Shown here piece after piece: positions 54,363 through 64,000 of a stretch of DNA of 64,000 nt. The stretch's first letter is position 1, and each line of letters begins with the position of its first letter. Source of the stretch: Candolleomyces eurysporus. Its lineage: Eukaryota; Basidiomycota; Agaricomycetes; Agaricales; Psathyrellaceae. The stretch covers positions 1 to 64,000 of the forward strand of contig JANBPK010001198.1 in NCBI GenBank assembly GCA_027579435.1, written 5' to 3'. The position numbers were made by a program, and so were the translations under genes. Under the pieces are notes generated by a model, which was given only the letters and a program-made list of their open reading frames with translations, was not told the origin of the DNA and did not search any database.

Positions 54363-56723
54363 ATGCCAGGTCCCCACTCCCCAACCGCTCCTCCCCAAGC
54401 TACTGACGATGCTCCCCGCGCCTCGTGGCTTGAAAAGGTCAAAAAGACGGGGAATACTGCATTGCACCACTTCAGAAGGCACTCCGGCATCGGCGTAGTC
54501 TGCGCTGTCGCCTACTTTGACCCGTAAGCGCCACCGTCGTTGCTTACTGTGTGAGGGTCGTCTAACCCGATGAACAGCGGCAATTGGGGTGTCGATTTGC
54601 AAGCAGGCTCCGAATATGGATATCGACTACTCTTTGTTGTACTTCTGGCGGGACTGTTCGCCGTATTCCTTCAGGTTTGTTCTTATCGATGACACATGTT
54701 CGCATCGATGTCTGACCTGCACGCCGTCCGTAGGTTCTTGCGAGCCGTTTGGGCTGCGTGACTGGGGTCGGTAAGTACCTCTCAATCGATGACGCCATGG
54801 CTGGTTCAAAATTAGAGGTCTGCCCCCCGAGGATGGTATGCGGATCTATGAAGACCTCCATCCTTCTATATTTGCTTTGCCTTATGGCCTTCGCGTGTTA
54901 CCACCTAGATGAGCAATGCTGACCACATTTCCCTCTAGATCTGGCTTCTCACAGCCGTCTGTTATTGTACAACAGACCCAAGCACACGTTGCTCTATCGA
55001 TGGCTGGGTCTGTATCCGTTGTACGCACTCGCAGAGGTTGCGATCATCGCGACAGACCTCGCCGAGTTGTTGGGCTCGGCTATTGCGCTTTGCATGCTCT
55101 TCCCCAAGCTTGAATTATGGCACGGCGTTTTGATCACTGCGTTCGACGTCATCATCATCCTAGCGATGGGTGATCCCCTTCGTGGACGACCAGTCCGATT
55201 GTTCGAGTTCCTCATCGCAGGCATGGTATGTCTATTCCCCATTGGTGACTCGCCATCCGTGTTGAAGATGTCTACAGGTCCTCGCCGTCCTCATCTGCAT
55301 GGTGATCATCATCTCCAAGGTGGATGTGAACTGGGGTCACGCTTTCCAAGGCTACATTCCTTCTAAGTACATCTTCCAGTCGGGTGGCCTCTATACCTGT
55401 GAGTTTCCAGACACATCTACGTATCCGCAGTATTCCTTACACTTTTATGTTAGCCGTCGGTATCTTAGGCGCTACTGTAATGCCCCATAGTTTGTTCATC
55501 GGTTCGGCCCTCGCAACCCAAGACCGCATCCAATTCCGTGAAAGGAAAAAGGACATATACGACGACGAATCCACTACCGGTATCGACGCGGCGCAAGGCA
55601 CACCCTCCAAATGGAAGATCATTTTACAGAAGATGAAGAGAAATGTCAAGCGGGCGTTCCAGAGACCTCCTGCCTCTTTCTATAACCAAGCAACCCGCCA
55701 CAGTGAAAGAGAAAACAACCCATTCGAGTTCGTTAGCGCTCACATTTACCATGGCATTGCGGACGTTGTGGCGAGCCTTTTGGGTTTTGCTGTCCTCATT
55801 AACTCGCTGTTCGTTATCTTCCTTCGCTCTTGCCTATTTACAATCGGCTGACTTTTCTCCTTCCAGTATCCTCATTCTGGCCTCTGCGGTGTTCTTCTAC
55901 GGCACTACCTGGGATGGGAATGGCGACCCGGCCAGTCTGTTTGACGCCTACGATCTTATTCGTGATATCGTGGGGCAGGGGGCTGCTACTCTTTTCGCAA
56001 TTGCGCTGTTAGCATCGGGTCAAGTAAGTGGCTCATACTGTTAATGGTCCAGCTTGCTAATTCCTCCATTTCCAGAGCTCTTCAATCATTGCGACTGTCG
56101 CCGGTCAGGCCGTCTGTGAAGGGTTCTTACAATGGCGTGTCTCCGTAAGTATAAATCTCTTTGTCATCCAGGGTATTAGCTGACATATATTCCAGCCTAT
56201 CGCTCGACGGCTCATCACCCGTCTTATGGCTATCATACCCTCGATGATAGTCGCCGTTGCCATCGGAAGAAGGGGGATCGACGCACTGCTGGTCGCCTCC
56301 CAAGTTGTTCTCTCCGTCGTGCTGCCGTTCATCACCTTCCCGTTACTTTGGTGCACGTCATCGAAAACGATTATGTCGGTGCGGAAGAAGAAAACCAAGG
56401 TTTCGGTGTCTGCACCGCCCTCCGAAGCTGAGCCTGTGACCAACATGGGACCCCGTGACGGCTCTGTGGATGGACGAGAGAATAAATTGGTCGACTCTAT
56501 TGCGAAAGGCTCTCATGAGGGTACTTCGGAGCCGTCCCCTTCGGACGAAAAGAAGATGTCCTCCGAATCTGTAACCTGCGACCTAGAGAATGCTGAGGAC
56601 TATGAGGAGGTGGATTACAGCAACAACAAGTTGACCATCGCCGTAGGGGCCGCGATTTGGCTGTTGGTGGTTGCTGCCAATGTCTATGTTTTGGTGGACT
56701 TGGCTCGAGGAGGAGCCGCGTAG
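54363..56723 (+). CDS. NRAMP/SMF-family divalent metal transporter
   Basis: Proton-coupled Mn2+/Fe2+ transporter of plasma or endosomal membranes. ATG at 54363. TM1 has the metal-binding DPGNW motif, whose proline codon is split by an intron at 54524-54577. Further helices read LLFVVLLAGLFAVFLQVLAS, LYPLYALAEVAIIATDLAEL and VLITAFDVIIILAMGDP. TM6 has GATVMPHSLFIGSAL, the fungal form of the MPH metal-site motif. Then come NPFEFVSAHIYHGIADVVAS, FYGTTWDGNGDP, the loop QSSSIIATVAGQAVCEGFLQW (the conserved transport motif, here written only in part) and a last helix WLLVVAANVYVLVD. A long charged cytoplasmic loop precedes the final helix. Introns are short and regular. It stands near a siderophore acyltransferase gene about 6 kb to the right. 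Confidence 0.9.
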
Positions 56724-57580
56724 AACGAGCCTTCTAACAACGTAAATGTATACTTAGCGCCCGATGCCCGCAGGAAATTCAAGTCACTGTTTTGTTTCTC
56801 TAGTGCATGTGGCTTCCCGAGACTGAACCAGGTGATAACAGGCCAAGTAAGGGTTCCATTACAGTGGGTAAAATCACGATTCCAACAGTTCCAGGGCCAA
56901 TTCCATATCTATCGCTACATCCGTGTTTCTCATCCTCCTCCCAAAATGTAAACACGATCAGCGTGTACAATCGCCTTATCGCCTTCTGGTTCACCAACAA
57001 AGATGGCCTCACACAGCGGTATCTTTTTCCGTTTCTGATTGAAGGTGGAATTTGGAACCGGCGTCGGAAAATCGAAAAGTAAAGTGAGAAAATCGGTCAT
57101 TCACGGGTTACAACGGTTACAAGTTGTCTTTGTCAAAGGATGGCGTTATCTGGTCAGTTGAAAAAGCGTTATACACACCCATAATCCTCGTCGAGTGCGG
57201 GCGAGGGTGAGACTGATTAGGATTAGGGGGATACTATATACCAGATCGTGCATGCAACTTCAACACTAGTTTTGAGCCGTCAGCGACCACTGCTTGCAGG
57301 GTTATCCGAGGGATTTAATGGGGCCCATTCGACGGATCAAAATGATTTGCTAAGTTCACTGAGTTGGGATGTGATTTGCGAGCATCCGCATGTCGACGCG
57401 CAATTATTGCCCCAAGGTGTAAGGTAATGGATAATTGCCGCGAAGGTTGTCATCGGGGGTATCCCAAGTCCGAGTTTCCAGACCAGCATCTATTGTGAGA
57501 AACATCAGTCAGATCTTTAAAATCATGCTCCCGAAACGAGTGAAGCCTAATATAGTTGTACCTACCTCAAGGCCCTGTAA
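56724..57580. other. Intergenic region, convergent gene ends
   Basis: It lies between the 3' ends of the NRAMP and MFS genes. No gene, RNA or repeat was recognised. Confidence 0.4.
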
Positions 57581-59649
57581 TTACTTCTCCTGTGGCATAT
57601 TTTCTCCTGACGGACTCGTCAGAGTCGGTGCTTCAGATAGCGTCGGGACTTCCTTCGGTTTCGAGGGAGCGTATTTCGAGTTCCTCCGCAACCTTGGACC
57701 AAACTTGATGAGGACAAACGGAATGGGCATCATCACCAATGCTATAAGCCCTAGGAGTGTACTGGCCCAACGTGGATTGAGAGCCTCATACATTTGGGTG
57801 GCGAAGAGCGGGAACACGGCGCCTGCGATGCTCCGGACGAAGGTGTTAGCTGCCAATGCCGAAGCAGCAACAAAGAGATAGGCATCGACGATATAGTTGA
57901 TTAGGCTGAGCTGGATGGATGGAAGGAAGGAAAATTAGTGACCTCTCGCTACTCTGAAGCTACCGATGGATCATAGGATGACGAAGAAGGCAGTGAAGGA
58001 CGTACAAAGATGAAAAAGACAGACACCCCCAAACAGACCCCTGAGAGTAGCGGCGCTACGAAAGAGATGCTCGGATATGACGTCCAACCGAACCAGAAGA
58101 ACGCGATGACAAACAGGGGTGCCCCTATTAAGGTCATCTCGAGCCTAATTTCTGGAGGAACCGGCTGTGGTGCATGCTTCTGGATCGCCCGTTCGTATCT
58201 TGGATTAACCCAAAGGATGTAAATGAAGACGGCGATCACACCACCAACTGGCAGGTTGAGCAGCATCAAGCCCGAGACCCCGGTGTTGAGGTGGTGGCCC
58301 TGCGTGAACACGACAGGGTATGCTTGGAGGAGCAGATAGATATTCCCGTAGATGAAGCTCATGTATGCCGTGATAGCGATTAGCATGGGCTCCCGAATTA
58401 AGACGACGAATGGCTTGAGGAGAATATTCTTCAATCTTTGCGTGAAAGAAACATTGGTCAGTTCGAGGGGCGCGACATAGCGTGAATCCCCGGTCTCGTT
58501 TCGCAGGCGCTTGGCTTTCTTCACCAGAAGGACAGGCCTAAACGAAGCCATTTATGTAAACAAGTCTGGAATTTCCATGACTCTGGGCGGGAACGTACCC
58601 GTAGGTCTCGGGAAGCGTGAAAACGATGAGTAAGAAGCATACGCCAGCCTAAGACCCGTTGAGAATGAGAGTTCCAGAGTTCGGTGAAACAGGCGTACAA
58701 AAATGGCCAGGAGCCAGAAAATCCACCTCCAGCTAACTCCGGATACCTGGAGGTATCCTGATATTGTAGGACCAATAGCCGGTCCTGCAAACGGGGCAAG
58801 CTACACGGAAAACGATAATCACCATCTGTCTGAATGAAATCGAATGCAACAACTTGCCGTGAAGAATGCCAGGGCTTTGCCTCGTGTATTCGCATCCCAG
58901 ATATCGCCGATGACAGCTCTGTCAGAAGCCCCATGAGTTGGCTGAGTTGTGACATCGACAAGATCCTCACCCTGAATTGGACAATGGACAAGCTGCGAAG
59001 GTGCCACCAAGTAGTCTGAAGATCAGAAGGGAGGCGGTATTACGCGAAAGCGCGTCACCAATTTGAAAGAGGGTATATGCGAAGAACGACAGAATGAAGA
59101 TTGGCCTCCGACCATACTAAGGGAGATGAGGGAATGTTAGGGTTGTACGGTGAAGGAAATGGAAAAGAAGTAGATACCTGTTCGGAAAGCGGCCCCCAGA
59201 TCAAGGGACCAACACAAAATCCGGCAACGAAGAGAGATATAGGGAGAACGCCCACTTCATGTGACAGATTGAATTCATTCTTCAGAGATCCGACAACGCC
59301 AACGGGCGCTGAGCTCGCAAATGTTCTGAACAGGAAGTCAAGGTATGAACTCGCCGAGCTGAGCGCCGTCACTCACGCATTAAGAATTAGAATAGACGAC
59401 ATAATTGTAATGTACCACCTCTTTAGTCTAGACCAATTCTAAGAGCCAACTTCAATACTTGACCACAAGGAAACCGGAAAGGACACTCACCTGCGGATTC
59501 TCCGGATCGTTCTCCTCCCATGTCACCAAGATTTGCTCCTTGATTGGCGTGGCTGACCCAGACTGTTTTTCAGCTCTCGAACCTTCAATAAATACATCGT
59601 TCACTGTAGACGCGTTGTCTGGGGGGATCGAGGGGTGTTCCCCTGACAT
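57581..59649 (-). CDS. MFS transporter, DHA1-type drug/polyamine exporter
   Basis: A 12-helix proton antiporter of the plasma membrane. The ATG at 59649 starts a hydrophilic N-terminus ([18 protein letters not shown], then [12 protein letters not shown], the WxxxDPxNP signature of this family). Exons then give the first helices ([43 protein letters not shown]), the RRPIF loop near 59090, the [20 protein letters not shown] block near 58860-58920 and [13 protein letters not shown] near 58770-58800. C-terminal helices include [20 protein letters not shown] and [20 protein letters not shown]. The end is GENMPQEK at 57581. Several short introns; no break seen. The substrate cannot be told from sequence; family members export drugs, polyamines or metabolites. 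Confidence 0.85.
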
Positions 59650-60830
59650 CGTGAAGGGACTGAACGCGAGGGAGACACAGCTGGCGGCCGGGTGGTTCGA
59701 GAGCTGCTGAATCTTAAGTAGCCCCTTTGCAGAAGTCCCTTGATGTGCCACAGGATATCATTAATGTGACCGTCCGAAGGGAAAGCGCGATTGGATCAGC
59801 GAGCATGACTCGCAGGTGGAGTGATTTTGCATTGTTACGTCTCCAGCAGGAAGTGCACGGCTCGAAGGGCGGAAAAGCAAAATGGGCGAGCCGAAATACC
59901 GAAATACCTGCGCCGTCAACTAACGTTACATTTGGACCCGATCAAGATGGCCACTGTTGTGCCTTTTCTTTTGAAAAGGTAAGAGCCTGAGGCAGTAGGC
60001 TTGATGTATGCCCATCAAGCCGTTGGAACATCGACGTCTTGACAAGAGAACGTCCTACCCTATCCTTGGCGAAAAGATGAAGGCCTCAGGACATTGTCTA
60101 TGTTCGAATTGATTCCTCAGATGATGTATACGGTTGCTATAAAAAATCATGACTCGATTCTAAACCGTGTATCGTTACAGCATGGCTTACTCATGTCAAG
60201 TTCTGAGGTCAACTTCTTTGCAAAGCTTGAAGCTCAGACGGCACAATTCCAACCGAAGACGCAAGCTAGGTGTCTCCACCCTTAATGCGAGACCTTGAAT
60301 GTGTCAGCTTGGGGAACTGGAGCAATGTGGCCATTTTGATTTCTTGTTTCTGTAGACCTGCAGATGGAGAGATTATGACGAAGAAAGGCATTGTTCAAGT
60401 TCATGATGGCCGACGTCACTGACATACGCGCACAGATCAGGCCAAATCAGGCCAGCTCGCTCAACCTAGCCCACTGGTTCACACTGAGTGCTGATGCTCA
60501 GTGCCAATTGGCGAGCTGGTTCACTCGATTCTAATAATAACAGATCCCTGACGACATAATACATATCACTCAGAACAGCGAAGAGCGAATGAACCCAAGG
60601 AAAAACCGGAAACCTCAAAATGTACAACCCCGCTCAATTGCCTCTAATAGCTTCCCACCTGGTCAACTGGTGAGTTGTTCCATTAAACCTGCTGATCTAT
60701 TTAAGAGCTCTTTCAGAAGAGACGACCGGTAGCCTATTCTTATATCATCTCTTCAGGACGTCGAGCTCCTACCTCTCTCCTCACACTAGCACTGCGACAA
60801 AGGAAATTGATCCTGTAAACTTCAAGAACA
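59650..60830. promoter_or_regulatory. Divergent upstream region of the MFS and AKR3 genes
   Basis: About 1.2 kb between opposite start codons with no supported gene. Near 60450-60540 the motifs gccagctcgctcaacc, agcccactggttcac and gagctggttcactcg recur. A weak TATA-like tatttaag lies near 60699, about 130 bases before the AKR3 start. Confidence 0.4.
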
Positions 60831-62376
60831 ATGCCAGTTAATGCAACGACAACTCTTGGAGGAACCGCTTCAAATGTCACTGTCGGGCGAATTGCTGTGA
60901 GTGGAACAGCTCTAATTTAGTAGCTTCAATGTCTTTTCCGGGCTGACTGACCCCCAGCATGGCTTGATGATGATGACGTGAGCGCTATTCTGGCACATAC
61001 AGCATACTGGTAAACTTATCGAACGAATTTTAGCTGGACCCCGAACCCTGTTCCAGATGAACAATGCTTTGAATCCATCAAAGCTGGGGTAGACGCCCTT
61101 CCACCTGGAGCAAGGATGGTCCTGAATAGTGGTAAGAACCCTCGCTTTGTGCCGTCATGGACGACTGTAGCAACTAAGCACGCATAACCAACAGGGGAAT
61201 TCTACGCACAGGACTGGGGTACGGCGAATCTGGAGCTTCTTTCTCGTTTCTACGCGAAATATCCTGAGTACGCCGATAAAACCTTTCTTTCCGTGAAAGG
61301 AGGTCTCAAGAACGGAGGCCCAGATGCTTCGTGCGTAGCTCTCATTTCATCCCCCTCTACTGGAATTAACTTCAAGTTCGTCACATCATTTCAGGCTTGA
61401 GAATCTGAGAGCCAGTATCGATAATATCCAGCGGGTTCTTGGCCCAGTCAAGAAAGTCGACCTTTTCGAGCCCGCACGCGTAGATCGTCGTATTCCAATT
61501 GAAAAGCAGATGGAGTATCTTGTGGCGCTCAAGAACGAGGGGAAGTTCGACCACATCGGGCTCTCCGAATGCAGCGCCGAAACCCTCAGGCGCGCGCATG
61601 CCGTACGAAGCTCTACCTCATCTTGGCGACCTACTCCTCGCTAACTGTGGGTTGCTTTGTCTCCAGGTGCACCCAGTCACAGCTGCAGAAATAGAAGTCA
61701 GCCCGTGGTCTTACGAAGAGAACCAAAAGAAGGTCATAGAGACTGCGAGAGAGTTGGGCATTTCTGTCAAGGCATATTCGTAAGTCTGTTCGTTCTTACG
61801 AGCTCGAAGTCTACACCTAATATGAATACCATTTTTTCTTCGACAGGCCGCTCGGGAAGGGCTTCCTCACAGGGCAAATAAAAAGTCGAGNCAGATCTCG
61901 CCGGTAGGGAACATCCACTTCGCATCCTATCCAAAGTCTTTTTGCTCATCTTTGCCGCATCTCAGAGGGCGATGCGCGAGCCCACATGACTCGCTTCGCG
62001 GAGGACAATCTGGACCACAACTTTGCGATCGTCAATGCCCTGACGGCTGTTGCTGAGCGACTTGGCTGCACTCCAGCGCAGCTCTCCCTCGCTTGGGTTG
62101 CGCATCTCGGCCCTCACGTCATCCCACTTCCAGGTTCCTCGTACGTATACACCGTCCTGCCCGTAGCTCGAACCCGTTGTTACAANTTTTGACTGACATT
62201 TCCATGCTCTGACTCTTTGTAGCAAGGCCTCCCGGACTCTGGAGAATCTGCAGGCCGGGGACATCAAGCTGTCGGAAGATGACCTGGCGGAGGTCAACAA
62301 GATCATTGACAACCATGAAGTCAAGGGAGACAGATACTTTGGAAAGTCCGACGAAGAGACGCATTTGTGGGGATAG
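60831..62376 (+). CDS. Aldo-keto reductase (pyridoxal reductase-like)
   Basis: ATG at 60831 ([20 protein letters not shown], then intron). The next small exon gives HGLMMMT and splices in frame to [20 protein letters not shown]. Further exons carry [20 protein letters not shown], with the catalytic Tyr, [75 protein letters not shown] and HVIPLPGSS; the stop is at 62374-62376. The order and the ARVD and [10 protein letters not shown] motifs fit YakC/pyridoxal-reductase-type AKRs, different from the pair at 30-33 kb. NADPH-dependent reduction of pyridoxal or other carbonyls is expected. The N at 61891 lies in the exon with IKSR; the N at 62186 is in an intron. No other damage is seen. Confidence 0.83.
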
Positions 62377-62836
62377 GATCCAAATAGTCTTGTTAGTAGC
62401 CGCGATTGTTTGTACCGTTACAGTGCTTTATCCCAACTTGATTCTTAATTGTGTGCCGGATATCTGTTGAGGGCTTCGGATCTTAGTTTCGGGCAACAGA
62501 GTCGCTTGACTACCATACTGTGATACAATACTCTGGGCAGTTAGCCTCGACCAGTCTTTCGAAGCCTACCGGTTCGGCCGAGCCTTGTTCCGTATGCATG
62601 CAAAGACAACCGGCTACCTCCCGTTCCTTTCAAGCTCCAGGCCTCCCTTAACCGAGGGCGACAGTCATGAATAAACATTGGTAGTTCTTTGTGACCAAAA
62701 CCATCTCCATTATGTTTTCCCTATATAGAATAGAATATAGAGCCTTCCCAAGTAAAAAGAAAAACTGTTGGTAGATCCACTAGATATTTCGATAAAATTA
62801 CCCGCCCAGCCAAACTGACAGCCCCAATTCCTGAGA
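62377..62836. other. Convergent intergenic region
   Basis: It lies between the 3' ends of AKR3 and the siderophore gene. An A/T-rich tract is present at 62705-62800. No gene recognised. Confidence 0.4.
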
Positions 62837-64000
62837 TCAACGGAGTTCGGTCATCCTGAAGAATTTTTCTCTGTTCTGGAAGACCAGAATGGACCGCTTA
62901 TACGGAAAGTCAAACAGCTAGGGAATGCCAAAACGTCAGTTAGTGGACGACAAGTCCAGTGCAGACAGGTACACTTACAGTGGGTCGGTAGAACCCACCG
63001 ACATCGGCGACGCGAAGGACGTTCGGATTGCCTCCATCCGGTTCACCGAGGATACGGAAAGTCCTAGGATCATTAAGGAAAAGGTAGTGAACGAGTGATC
63101 GAATCCAGATCTTGGCTGTAAAGAGGCAGAACAATCAACATCTCAAAACCGAATAAACCGGGGAAAGTGGAATACGCACATCGTCCACCACCAAGGAACT
63201 TGTCCTCCCCAACCAAGATGTGAATNCCCCCTATCCCACTCTCCAGCAGCCTGGTCCGCAGGCATATACGTCGCAACATGATCCTCCTTCGTATAATTAA
63301 TCTCAATATACCCGAACAATTCCCCATCCCAGCTATACATGCACGGAATCGCATGCGGGTCCGCATACATAGTCTCGATATACTTCCTATGCGTCTCCAC
63401 CGTTCCCTGCTCCTGCCACGCCTTGTTCACCCGGGGATCGTTATGCCACTTGTGGAACGCCGCAAGGTGCCTGGACACGCCTTCGGTGCTTTGGTAGTCG
63501 TACAAAGCGTCCGTCGCGCCTTCGAGATCGAAATGGACGAGCTCGAGCATTTGGCCGACTTGCGAGCACCATCGCCTGTAGAGGACTTCTCCTTGCAGAG
63601 GCTTGCTCGGGCGTAACGGATGTTTGGCGACGACGTTGTCCTTCCTGGTGAACGCGGGGACGGTGGGGAAGATCGGGCGGATATTGGGAAGCCAGTGACG
63701 GTGGTGGTACCCGGTGGTCCCTGCGCCTTGCCAGAAAGCCGTGTGGTTGAGGTAGTAGACCTCGTCGACGTTGTGGGGGCTATATGGCGATTTTCCGCTG
63801 ACCTTGGAAGGATATGGCCTTGCCAAGCCGGTGGCGAAGAGGTACTCGGCGACTTCCTGGGCATTTTCGAAGGCGGAGATAGCGGTGGGAATGTACTCTT
63901 GCTCGTGGTAGAGCGTGAAGAGCCCGTAAGCGGCCGCCCACAGGTCCGCCAAGCTGATTTGGGCTGGGGAGGAAGTATTGGAAGGAGGTTGCAGGGTCAC
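62837..64000 (-). CDS. Siderophore N5-hydroxyornithine acyltransferase (IucB/SidL-like GNAT), 5' end outside window
   Basis: The frame runs off the right edge. Visible blocks are LWAAAYGLFTLYHEQEYIPT, NVDEVYYLNHTAFWQGAG, VLYRRWCSQVGQMLELVHFD, HKWHNDPRVNKAWQEQGTVE, YADPHAIPCMYSWDGELFGY (then IEINYTKEDHVA) and GIHILVGEDKFLGGGR. The N at 63226 sits in the last block and, once skipped, the frame is continuous. After an intron come LVHYLFLNDPRTFRILGEPD and VLRVADVGGFYRPT. A last exon has FDFPYKRSILVFQNREKFF and ends at TGA 62837-62839. These are the hallmark motifs of the aerobactin IucB / MbtK acyltransferase fold. Such enzymes acylate N5-hydroxyornithine before an NRPS assembles hydroxamate siderophores. 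The partner genes (ornithine monooxygenase, NRPS) would lie to the right, outside the window. Confidence 0.85.

Noticed and set aside
1..64000. Transposons, retroelements or CRISPR arrays
   Set aside because: No transposase, integrase or reverse transcriptase motif, no long terminal repeats and no regular spacer array was seen; the repeats found are gene-containing segmental duplications.

Overview
The window looks like genomic DNA of a filamentous basidiomycete, most likely an Agaricomycete. The genes are broken by many 45-70 nt GT-AG introns with CTAAC/CTAAT branch sites. The gene families are typical of that group: NACHT-type STAND NTPase, microsomal P450s, DUF1996 secreted proteins, a large F-box family, an RS-domain splicing factor, a WOPR regulator and a siderophore acyltransferase. 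I cannot name the species. Single Ns lie mostly beside G/C or A/T homopolymers, and several break a reading frame that is otherwise open, so those frame breaks are more likely assembly artefacts than mutations.

Layout. 0-5 kb: the 3' end of an RGG-box protein gene, a possible small secreted protein exon, and an apparently intact three-exon NACHT gene flanked by two diverged repeats. 5-15.4 kb: a tandem duplication (period about 5.2 kb) of a divergent pair, P450 (minus) plus DUF1996 (plus). Both P450s look intact, but the left DUF1996 copy has lost its first exon and is a pseudogene. 15.4-20 kb: a PCL-like cyclin gene preceded by the scattered remains of a second cyclin copy, with an F-box gene between them. 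20-29.5 kb and 39-53 kb: an F-box family in several states of decay, and a roughly 5 kb unit present twice (22.9-27.8 and 47.3-52.8 kb) that pairs a long-helical, pore-forming-toxin-like gene with a convergent F-box gene. 29.6-38.4 kb: conserved genes, namely two tandem aldo-keto reductases, an SR-type RNA-binding protein and a divergent PPR-like organellar protein. 43-44.3 kb: a WOPR (Gti1/Pac2) gene. 54.4-64 kb: NRAMP metal transporter, MFS exporter, another aldo-keto reductase and the 3' part of a siderophore hydroxyornithine acyltransferase gene.

How it fits together. Two themes stand out. First, local duplication with asymmetric decay creates most of the accessory content. Duplicate copies carry GT-to-GC donor changes, lost exons, nonsense codons and chimeric fragments of AKR, PPR and tRNA genes downstream of F-box genes. 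Second, the right end has a metal-handling flavour (NRAMP plus siderophore acyltransferase), though co-regulation is inference. The candidate for an undescribed system is the repeated, convergent pairing of a membrane-active helical protein gene with an F-box gene. This recalls a toxin/antidote or immune-effector arrangement but is unproven. No transposase, reverse transcriptase or CRISPR array was recognised.
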